Position numbers and translations under genes: made by a program. A stretch of 7,309 nt of DNA, taken from positions 1 through 7,309 of the forward strand of contig JBGAWE010000226.1 of the NCBI GenBank assembly GCA_044227705.1. The letters are read 5' to 3'. The stretch comes from JANOQP01 sp044227705. GTDB taxonomy: Bacteria > Bacteroidota > Bacteroidia > Chitinophagales > Saprospiraceae. The stretch's first letter is position 1. Each line of letters opens with the position of its first letter. Below the pieces are notes generated by a model. The model was not told the DNA's origin and did no database searches. It saw only the letters and a list, made by a program, of their open reading frames with translations. Positions 1 to 5,801 of this stretch are shown here, in pieces.

Positions 1-1
1 G

Positions 2-643
2 GTGGTCGCCGAGGAATATGTCTTTACGGTCGCCACGAAGGGCGTGCAGGAGTGCAACATCGAGAAGAAGGGCCGTAACTGGGAAAAGGAGCTGAAAAAC
101 TGCAAGGAGGAGAACAACAAACTGCTCGCCTCGCGCCAACAGGTGATGGCGGCCGTGCTGACTTCGATGGGCAAGAGGCTGGAGGAGATGTCGCGCAGTG
201 AGTCGCCCGATTATTCCGGGATGGGCGGGGGCACGAAGCAGACCATCGTCCTCAAGTGCCGCAACCATGGTGATTTTGAGGCATTGCAGAAAACCCTGTT
301 CGACGCCGACCAGGCCGGTTTTGACGTGGAAATGAAATTCGCGTCGGTGGCAGACAACGCCAAGGTCATCGGCGAGCTGACCATCGAGGCGCTTGCGGAC
401 GCCCGTGGAAAAGCCGACCGGATGGCCGCCGTGCTCGACAACAAGGTGGTCGGGACCTTTCAAATTTTCGAGCGGGAGCCGAATAGAGAGGCCGGTTTTC
501 TGCAAGACATCCTCCGAACTGAGGCGGCACGCCGAAACGGAAATGTCATCGTGCCGGAGGAGTCTGAAAGCCCGTACTTTCCCGACGGGGCGGGTAAATT
601 GCATTTTTCTAAAAAGGTGCTCGTCCGCTTTTTGATCAATTGA
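2..643 (+). CDS. SIMPL-domain (DUF541) protein, 5' end cut by window edge
   Basis: The visible part is 213 residues. The most telling stretch is around residues 126-153, where an EALADARGKADRMAAVL segment is followed by a GTFQIFE strand. This matches the SIMPL/DUF541 hallmark of a helix of DAR-KA-(L)A type followed by a V-x-x-I-x-E strand. The last strand, SKKVLVRFLIN, also resembles the closing beta strand of YggE/SIMPL proteins. The family is usually exported to the periplasm or outer envelope and its biochemical role is poorly defined. No signal peptide is visible, and the reading frame is open at base 2 with a GTG that is probably internal, so the true start lies to the left. Residues 20-60 are unusually charged and helix-prone (NWEKELKNCKEENNKLL), longer and more coiled-coil-like than typical. 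The gene runs into the convergent MFS gene with 9 bases between stop codons. Family assignment is by motif only and moderately sure. Confidence 0.6.
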   Translation: MVAEEYVFTVATKGVQECNIEKKGRNWEKELKNCKEENNKLLASRQQVMAAVLTSMGKRLEEMSRSESPDYSGMGGGTKQTIVLKCRNHGDFEALQKTLFDADQAGFDVEMKFASVADNAKVIGELTIEALADARGKADRMAAVLDNKVVGTFQIFEREPNREAGFLQDILRTEAARRNGNVIVPEESESPYFPDGAGKLHFSKKVLVRFLIN

Positions 644-667
644 AGAAAGGCCTCATTTCCTCTTCAA
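640..667. terminator. Imperfect inverted repeat spanning two convergent stop codons, possible shared terminator
   Basis: TTGAAGA (640-646) pairs with TCTTCAA (661-667). With a two-base A bulge, GG (649-650) can pair with CC (659-660), leaving an 8-base loop. The hairpin contains the stop codon of the SIMPL gene (641-643) and that of the MFS gene (653-655, minus strand). There is no clean T-run on either side, so it does not look like a classical intrinsic terminator. It is the only structure available to end both transcripts. Confidence 0.3.
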
Positions 668-1912
668 GTCGTTGAAAGTCAACGCTTTAAGCGCAGGCGC
701 GAACCAAGCTGCCGCGCCGACCACCAGCAACGTCATGCACCCGCCGAAGACGACCGACGGCACCGTCCCCATCAGCGAGGCGGCGAGGCCCGATTCGAAA
801 GCCCCGATTTCATTGGAAGAAGTGATGAAAATCGAGTTGACCGACGAGACGCGGCCCTTCATCTCCTCCGGCGGCACGACCTGAAAAAGGCTCATACGGA
901 TGAAGACGCTCAACTCGTCGAACAGCCCGGCACAGACGAGGAGGCCGAGCGACAGCCCAAAATTTCCGCTCAAAGCAAAGGCGATGTAAGCCAGCCCGAA
1001 CCCGGCGACGCACCACAGCAGCCGCCTTCCCGCGTTGCCCGACGGAGGGTTGTGCGACAGGTAGAACGCCATCAGCAAGGCCCCGATGCCCGGTGCGGCG
1101 CGGAGGAAGCCGAGGCCCGTCGGCCCGACGTACAAAATCTCCCCGGCAAATACCGGCAGAATCGAGACCGCGCCGCCGAACAGCACGGCGAACATGTCGA
1201 GCGCGATGGCTGCAATCAGCACCTCGTTTTTGAACACGAAACGCAGCCCGGCGCGGATGCGGGCAAGCGCGGGCTCGTTTGCGCCCGTCGAGGGCAGCAT
1301 CGGCCGGGCCTTGATTTTCAAAAAGGAAAGCACCCCGATTCCCGATATCAGCGTGACGAGGAGGAAGACTTTTTCCACGCCGAGCCAGCCATAGAGCAGG
1401 CCGCCAATGGACAGCCCGCCGAGGTTGGCGACTTCCCAGGCGGTCGAGTTCCAGGTGATCGCGTTGCCGAGGTTTTCTTTTGAAACGAGCTGGCCGAGCA
1501 GGCTGAACGCGGCCGGGCTGTAAAAAGCACGAATGCAACCGACGACCACCGAGACCGAGTAAATGCAACCAATCAGCAAGGTTTTCGAGACAAAACCGGC
1601 CAAAAACGGCAGGCTGGCTAGGAAGCACCAGTTGAAAAACGAGACGACGAGGGTGGTGAAAACGATTGTCCGCCGGTCGAGCTTGTCGGCGAGGTGGCCG
1701 CCGTAGAGGCTCAACAGGATGGCGGGAACGGCCTCGAAAAGGCCCGTCAGGCCGAGCATCATCGGGCTGCGCGTCAGCTCATAGACCCACCACATTGTGC
1801 AGACGGACTGAACGGCGCTGGCCAGAACCATGCAAAACCGCATCGTGACGAAGCGGCGAAAGTCCGGCTCGCGCAGGGCCGAATAGGCGTCGTGGCCGGT
1901 CTCTTTTTTCAA
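653..1912 (-). CDS. MFS permease, EntS/MFS_3-like exporter
   Basis: This 419-residue protein has about 12 hydrophobic segments, the usual MFS size. It opens with SALREPDFRRF, the N-terminal helix lead-in typical of the MFS_3 (enterobactin-exporter-like) group. The cytoplasmic loop between helices 2 and 3 carries the MFS signature GGHLADKLDRR (residues 71-81). Between helices 10 and 11 sits VPPEEMKGRVSSVNSIF (346-362), matching the P-x-E-x-x-G-R-x-x-x group motif, followed by a glycine-rich helix (EIGAFESGLAASLMG). The central linker (about 200-225) is short and basic. Such proteins are inner-membrane, proton-driven exporters of small molecules or siderophores; the substrate cannot be read from sequence. 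The start is a TTG at 1912, two bases after the isomerase stop. The next ATG (residue 24) would remove the conserved N-terminal lead-in, so TTG is preferred. It is the last gene of the putative yidC operon and is probably translationally coupled to the isomerase gene. Confidence 0.85.
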   Translation of the reverse strand: MKKETGHDAYSALREPDFRRFVTMRFCMVLASAVQSVCTMWWVYELTRSPMMLGLTGLFEAVPAILLSLYGGHLADKLDRRTIVFTTLVVSFFNWCFLASLPFLAGFVSKTLLIGCIYSVSVVVGCIRAFYSPAAFSLLGQLVSKENLGNAITWNSTAWEVANLGGLSIGGLLYGWLGVEKVFLLVTLISGIGVLSFLKIKARPMLPSTGANEPALARIRAGLRFVFKNEVLIAAIALDMFAVLFGGAVSILPVFAGEILYVGPTGLGFLRAAPGIGALLMAFYLSHNPPSGNAGRRLLWCVAGFGLAYIAFALSGNFGLSLGLLVCAGLFDELSVFIRMSLFQVVPPEEMKGRVSSVNSIFITSSNEIGAFESGLAASLMGTVPSVVFGGCMTLLVVGAAAWFAPALKALTFNDLKRK

Positions 1913-1914
1913 AA

Positions 1915-2901
1915 TCAGACTTTGGCGAGTTCGTCTTTCAGGTAGTCGATGACCCGGATTTCGACGGGGTCAACGCCGCGCAGTTCGGCCAAAAAGCAGG
2001 AAACCCAGTCGCCGAGATGGGTGAAATAAAACGCCTGCTCGACGAGCGAGCCGCCGTTCGAGAAGACCTCGATGAGCGAGCCAGTTAAGTGGCCGATGAT
2101 CTCCTTGTTCAGGTCGATGCGGGCCTGGTTGCGGGGCAGGTCGTCGTGGTTCCTCAGGAAGATGACGGCGAGCGACGGGTCTTCCGTCCGCCAGCCGACC
2201 AGCTCGTTGTGGTTCATCTCGGGGACGACATGGTGCCAACAGAGGATTTTCGAGTTCTCGTTGAGCTGTTGCCGCAGGCGCACGGCCGCCGCCTCCATCC
2301 GGTCGGTGACGTAGATGACGGGGGTCTTTCCATCCAAAAACTGGGCAATCTGCCGCGCCCGCTTCTCGATGCTTTTTTGCTCTTTTTTCAACAGACGGGC
2401 CGCCGCTTTGAAATCTTTCAAAACCTGTGGGCCAATCAGGCGCAGTTTTTTGAAAACACACAATTGGGCCGCGATGCTGAAACCCATGCAGGCGCGCGGC
2501 GACGGCCAGCCGCCGGGGACCTGGACGAAGTCGAAGCCGTGCTTTTTCGCCAACTCGATGAGCTTGCCGCCCGAGGCAATGCAAACGATTTTGGCCCCCG
2601 TCGGGATGGCCTGTTCGAGGGCGGAGAGCGTCTCCTCCGTGTTGCCCGAATAGCTGGAAAAGATGGCGAGGGTGTTCTTCCCGACCCATCCGGGAATCGA
2701 GTAGCCCTTCGAGACGACGACCGGAACGGGGCATCCATTTCGGACGAAGTCCTGCACGAAGTTGCCGCCGATGGCCGAGCCACCGAGGCCCGAGATGTGG
2801 ACGGCGCGAATGGGCGACGAGTGCCTTTTGATGTCGGCTGCGAGGCCGATTCGCAGGCCTTCGAGGAGAGTTTCGGGGAATTTTTGGACGAGTTCTTTCA
2901 C
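1915..2901 (-). CDS. Bifunctional phosphoglucose/phosphomannose isomerase (SIS domain)
   Basis: This cytosolic enzyme interconverts glucose-6-phosphate or mannose-6-phosphate with fructose-6-phosphate, linking glycolysis with mannose-derived nucleotide sugars. Its 328 residues fit the family length. The first SIS lobe has the phosphosugar loop GLGGSAIGG (38-46), SSYSGNTEET (82-91) for phosphate binding, and the PRACMGF segment (135-141), where relatives have PRAAxGY or similar. The second lobe holds PEMNHNELVGW (227-237), which contains the expected catalytic glutamate (228). The C-terminal PGI/PMI signature THLGDWVSCFLAELRGVDP (294-312) is intact, followed by the family ending V-I-x-Y-L-K-x-E-L. 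The start is GTG at 2901: an in-frame stop lies a few codons upstream and no ATG is available. No Shine-Dalgarno is visible. It lies 33 bases after the lipoprotein stop and 2 bases before the MFS start. Family assignment is strong; which substrate dominates in vivo is unknown. Confidence 0.92.
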   Translation of the reverse strand: MKELVQKFPETLLEGLRIGLAADIKRHSSPIRAVHISGLGGSAIGGNFVQDFVRNGCPVPVVVSKGYSIPGWVGKNTLAIFSSYSGNTEETLSALEQAIPTGAKIVCIASGGKLIELAKKHGFDFVQVPGGWPSPRACMGFSIAAQLCVFKKLRLIGPQVLKDFKAAARLLKKEQKSIEKRARQIAQFLDGKTPVIYVTDRMEAAAVRLRQQLNENSKILCWHHVVPEMNHNELVGWRTEDPSLAVIFLRNHDDLPRNQARIDLNKEIIGHLTGSLIEVFSNGGSLVEQAFYFTHLGDWVSCFLAELRGVDPVEIRVIDYLKDELAKV

Positions 2902-2934
2902 GGGAATTGGATTTCAGATTGATGGAGCGGCCAG

Positions 2935-3465
2935 TCACTTGGTCGGCTGCCAGTCGATTTCTTCCAGTTTTTCTTCAAAGAATTTTTCAAAGCCGCGGAG
3001 GGAGAGCGGCGAGTCGAAATGGTCCTCGACTTGCCGGAAGTGCCCCTTCGACTCGATGAAAACCGTCGTCACCGGCAGGTCGGGGATGTCGGCGCCGGAG
3101 ATCGGGTAGCGGGCGGCGAGGCCGAAATAGCCGACCGACTCGGCGGTTTCGAGCAGGTTTTTGAGCCACGCCTTTTTGGCGGTCGCTGTGAAGCGGCCGT
3201 CGCGCCGCGCCCATTTTTCACCGAGGTATTCTGCCCGGCCATCGCTCCAAATGGTTGCCGAGAAGACGGGACATTGGCCGAAGCAGCCCGTTTTTTTCAA
3301 ACTGGCGATGACGCGGGCAGTCGAGGCGGGCGGGGTCGGAACCTCGGCCGGAACCGACGGCTTCGGAGCCTCGACGACCGGGGGAGGGGCGGTCGGCGGC
3401 TGCGAAATCTTTTTGTGGCAAGCGACGGCCGAGAGGGAAACGAGCAGAAACAGGGCCTTTTTCAT
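2935..3465 (-). CDS. Small envelope lipoprotein with DUF6438-like domain
   Basis: The protein has 176 residues. The N-terminus MKKALFLLVSLSAVAC is a lipoprotein signal peptide ending in a permissive lipobox (A-V-A-C), so Cys16 should be lipidated and the protein anchored in the envelope. A Pro/Ala/Val-rich tether (about 21-49) follows, then one compact domain (about 51-172). That domain begins RVIASLKKTGCFGQCPVFSATIW-type: a conserved C-F-G-x-C-P followed by a strand with S-D-G-R-A-E-Y. This is the pattern I associate with DUF6438, a family without assigned function; the two cysteines (61 and 65) may form a disulfide. The same frame stays open upstream through yidC, but that extension is a shadow; the ATG at 3465 directly precedes the signal peptide. 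It starts 11 bases after the yidC stop, so it is almost certainly cotranscribed with it. Family name is from motif memory. Confidence 0.75.
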   Translation of the reverse strand: MKKALFLLVSLSAVACHKKISQPPTAPPPVVEAPKPSVPAEVPTPPASTARVIASLKKTGCFGQCPVFSATIWSDGRAEYLGEKWARRDGRFTATAKKAWLKNLLETAESVGYFGLAARYPISGADIPDLPVTTVFIESKGHFRQVEDHFDSPLSLRGFEKFFEEKLEEIDWQPTK

Positions 3466-3476
3466 GCGAAAACGGG

Positions 3477-5390
3477 CTATTTCTTTTTGGCTGGCGGCCG
3501 TTTGGCCGCTTCTTGCTGCTTCTGCTGCTCCTCCATCGCCTCCTGCAATTTCTTGCGGAAGCCGCTGACGACCTTCGGCTGGGCCTTCTTCTTCTCCAGC
3601 TCCCGCTTGATTTTCTCGTGGTCGATGAGGTAGTTCTTCGTCACGAGGGTCTGGCCGATGTTGAGCAGGTTCGAGAAGCTCAAATAGGCCGACAGGCCCG
3701 AGGCGAACTTGTTGAACATGAAGAAGAACATCACCGGCATCGCGTACTGCATGTACTTCATCATCTCCATCTGCGGGTTCTGCGCCATCGTTGCGGCCAT
3801 CTGCTTCATCGAGTACCAGGTGTACCAGAGCGTCGTGATGGTCCAGATGAGGGTGAAAAGCGAGACGTGGTTGCCCAAAAACGGCACGTCGAACGGCAGG
3901 TGGATGGGCGCGTCGTAGCTCGACAGGTCGGGCGCCCAGAGGAACGACTGCTGCCGGAACTCGATGGACGCGGGGAAGAAGCGGTAGAGCGCGAACCAAA
4001 TCGGCATCTGCAAGAGCATCGGCATGCAGCCACCGACGGGGTTCACGCCGTACTCTTGGTAGAGCTTCATGCTCTCCATGCTCATCTTCTGCTGGTCGTC
4101 GCCATATTTGGCTTTGAGCGCGTCGAGCTGCGGCTTGAGGGCGGTCTGCTTGGCTTGGCTGTGCACCATTTTATAGGTCAAAGGGTAGACCGCCAGCTTG
4201 ACCAAAAGGGTCAAAACCAGAATCGAAACGCCCGCCGACCCGATGATTTTCAGCAAAAGGGTGAACAGGGGGTGGATGAGCCAGCGGTTGATGGTCCCGA
4301 AAATCGACGCGCCGAAGGGGATGATGTCCTCCATTTTGTTGCCGTAGGCCTTGAGCCGCTCGTACTCGTTCGGGCCGACGTACATCCGCATCGCCACGCG
4401 CTCGTTGCCGCCCGCCGAGAGCGGGATGTCGAGCGAGGTGTTGAGCAGCTTGAGGTCGTCGCCGCCTGCGGGCAGCATCCGCGTCTCGAGCTTCGCGTTT
4501 TTGAAGCTGGCTCCGCCCTGCGCGACGAGCGTCGCGTTGAAAAACTGGTTGGAATGGCTCACCCAGAGCAGCGGTTTGTCGCCGCCGAACTCTTGCGTGT
4601 CGTCCTTTTGGCACTTGCAGTAGTCGGGGCTTTTCTGATCAACGCGGTAGTAAATGGAGGAGTAGTTGGCCTCGTACTGGCTGTTCTTCTCCAATTTGTC
4701 GAGGTAATCTATCCAGTCGAGTCGGACGGCGGAGGTGCCGCCGTTTAGGACGCCGTTGTTCAGCCCGTTGAAGTTGACGGCCCAGTCAAGCGCGTAGTTG
4801 TCGGCGGCGAGGGTGTAGGATTGCTCCAAAAACCGGCCGTCGCCCGCGTCGGCGCGGAAGGTGACGGTGTTGCCCGACTTGCTCGGGGTGAAAAACAGGT
4901 CGCCCGACCGGACGGGGGCCGCTGCGCCCGCGACGGGCAGCACGAGGTCGAAGCGGTTCTTCGCGTCGTCGAGCAGGGCGAGGTCGGCCTTGACCTCATT
5001 GCCCTTCCCGTCGTCGGCCACTTTTTTGAAATTCTTCAACAGGACAGACTTGATGCGGCCGCCTTTTGAGGTGAATTCGATCTTGCACAGGTCGTTTTCC
5101 AGAACCTCGGTCGATTCGGAACCGGCCCCGGCGGCGGCGAACGCGCCCAGTTTGGCGGTCAAATCAGCAGAAAGCGGCGCGGCCGGGGCGGGAGCCTGGC
5201 CGTTTTGCACGGGCTGGGCGGCATTGTTCGAGTCAACCGGGGCGGTCGTTTGGGCCGGGTTTTGGCCGTCCGTCCCCGCCGCGCCTACCGGCTTTTTGGG
5301 GTTGGACATGTTCATCCAAATGAGCAGGAGGAAAAAGATGAGGCCCATTCCGATGGCCGTCATCCACTTTTGAGAAGAGGTCTCTTCCAT
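3477..5390 (-). CDS. yidC: Membrane protein insertase YidC
   Basis: YidC inserts and folds inner-membrane proteins, alone or with SecYEG. The 637 residues follow the Gram-negative layout: an N-terminal membrane anchor (11-28); an Ala/Pro/Gln-rich linker (34-90); a large periplasmic beta-sandwich domain (about 94-350) with ENDLCKIEFTSKGGRIKSV (98-116); then the conserved Oxa1 core from about 355. In the core, LLVKLAVYPLT (395-405) places Lys398 where E. coli YidC has the groove arginine. The signature VNPVGGCMPMLLQMPIWFAL (449-468) is intact, followed by hydrophobic segments around 508-528 and 548-583. The basic tail (590-637) ends in RPPAKKK, suited to ribosome contact. The segments FLWAPDLSSYDAP, PFLGNHVSLF and FNKFASGLSAY are of Bacteroidota type. 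The ATG at 5390 was chosen because the first membrane helix begins ten residues later; the open frame continues upstream to 5600, but those residues look like non-coding shadow. It is the first gene of the operon. A CxC pair (259, 261) in the periplasmic domain is unusual. Confidence 0.97.
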   Translation of the reverse strand: MEETSSQKWMTAIGMGLIFFLLLIWMNMSNPKKPVGAAGTDGQNPAQTTAPVDSNNAAQPVQNGQAPAPAAPLSADLTAKLGAFAAAGAGSESTEVLENDLCKIEFTSKGGRIKSVLLKNFKKVADDGKGNEVKADLALLDDAKNRFDLVLPVAGAAAPVRSGDLFFTPSKSGNTVTFRADAGDGRFLEQSYTLAADNYALDWAVNFNGLNNGVLNGGTSAVRLDWIDYLDKLEKNSQYEANYSSIYYRVDQKSPDYCKCQKDDTQEFGGDKPLLWVSHSNQFFNATLVAQGGASFKNAKLETRMLPAGGDDLKLLNTSLDIPLSAGGNERVAMRMYVGPNEYERLKAYGNKMEDIIPFGASIFGTINRWLIHPLFTLLLKIIGSAGVSILVLTLLVKLAVYPLTYKMVHSQAKQTALKPQLDALKAKYGDDQQKMSMESMKLYQEYGVNPVGGCMPMLLQMPIWFALYRFFPASIEFRQQSFLWAPDLSSYDAPIHLPFDVPFLGNHVSLFTLIWTITTLWYTWYSMKQMAATMAQNPQMEMMKYMQYAMPVMFFFMFNKFASGLSAYLSFSNLLNIGQTLVTKNYLIDHEKIKRELEKKKAQPKVVSGFRKKLQEAMEEQQKQQEAAKRPPAKKK

Positions 5391-5562
5391 GAGTTTGTCT
5401 GGTACACCCGTTTTGAAAGGGCGGGCAAAAGTAGTTTTTTTAACCACAGAGGCCCGTCCAGGTTCAACCAGTGGCTGCGGTCGGTGGCGCCCCGCACATG
5501 GAAGCGGGAATTTTGGGGGCCGCGCGGCGCATCCTTTTTTTTCGAAAACAGTAAAAAGCCGC
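5391..5562. other. Divergent intergenic region between yidC and the small plus-strand gene
   Basis: No convincing gene lies here, although open frames cross it on both strands. It holds the candidate yidC promoter (5426-5433). On the plus strand there is a weaker GAATTTTG (5508-5515), matching five of the six fixed bases of TAnnTTTG, that could serve the small gene. A 10-base palindrome GCCGCGCGGC (5519-5528) and a run of eight T (5535-5542) follow. Base composition is less even than in the flanking genes, with A/T runs at 5434-5443 and 5535-5560. Confidence 0.5.
5426..5433 (-). promoter_or_regulatory. Candidate Bacteroidota-type -7 box for yidC
   Basis: On the minus strand this reads TACTTTTG, an exact fit to the TAnnTTTG -7 element used by the primary sigma factor of Bacteroidota. 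It would place the transcript start near 5419 and leave a leader of roughly 30 bases before the yidC ATG. An A-rich stretch (AAAAAAAC on the minus strand) lies immediately upstream. The partner -33 TTG is not convincing: the nearest clear TTG (5465-5467) is about 31 bases away, farther than usual. The exact match in otherwise GC-rich DNA and its position support the call. Confidence 0.45.
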
Positions 5563-5778
5563 ATGTTCCAACCGAACCGCATGGACGAGACTATCTGCAA
5601 TTTGAGCCTCCTCCTCGGCGAGTACCGAGGTGTCGAGTACCGCGAACAGCTGAAAGAGCGGCTTCTTTATTTCACCAAAAAAGAAAAGGCCGACATCGCC
5701 CGCGACCTGCGGCGCGAGTTCGAGTCGCAGTTCCGAAGGTTCGAGCTGCGGCAGCCGACGATGGCGGAGGCGAACTGA
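5563..5778 (+). CDS. Small hypothetical protein (65-71 residues)
   Basis: I do not recognise this protein. From the ATG at 5563 it has 71 residues; a second in-frame ATG at 5581 would give 65. The product is soluble, with no signal peptide or membrane segment. It is strongly charged and probably mostly helical: a hydrophobic start (DETICNLSLLLGEY), then KERLLYFTKKEKADIARDLRREF with alternating Lys/Arg and Glu/Asp, and an Arg-rich, Gln-containing end. The first ATG is favoured because an A-rich stretch (GAAAACAGTAAAAAG) precedes it, as is common where Shine-Dalgarno sequences are absent; no SD is visible for either start. The gene is divergent from yidC and ends 23 bases before the convergent kinase-like gene. 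The opposite strand is also open (5464-5805), but its product has shadow-like composition. The coding call rests on composition, stop placement and context, not on a known family. Confidence 0.5.
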   Translation: MFQPNRMDETICNLSLLLGEYRGVEYREQLKERLLYFTKKEKADIARDLRREFESQFRRFELRQPTMAEAN

Positions 5779-5801
5779 ACAGATGCCCTTTTCCGCAATA
5801 C

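Noticed and set aside
810..1628. 272-residue minus-strand frame inside the MFS gene
   Set aside because: Alternate frame of a membrane protein, Arg-rich, with no hydrophobic helices.
2089..2922. 277-residue open frame on the plus strand opposite the isomerase gene
   Set aside because: It mirrors almost exactly the span of a strongly identified enzyme and has shadow-like composition.
1970..2938. 322-residue minus-strand frame overlapping the isomerase gene
   Set aside because: Arg/Pro/His-rich frame-shifted reading of the real gene with no motif.
3513..4748. 411-residue open frame on the plus strand opposite yidC
   Set aside because: Leu/Val/His/Arg-rich composition with no domain. It is the product of GC-rich third positions in the antisense of a clear yidC.
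5519..5542. GC palindrome followed by eight T, resembling an intrinsic terminator on the plus strand
   Set aside because: The palindrome leaves only a 3-base-pair stem around a 4-base loop, and no plus-strand gene ends upstream.
5391..5600. N-terminal extension of YidC by 70 residues
   Set aside because: It would bury the first membrane anchor behind an unrelated Arg/Pro-rich segment and run through the candidate promoter.
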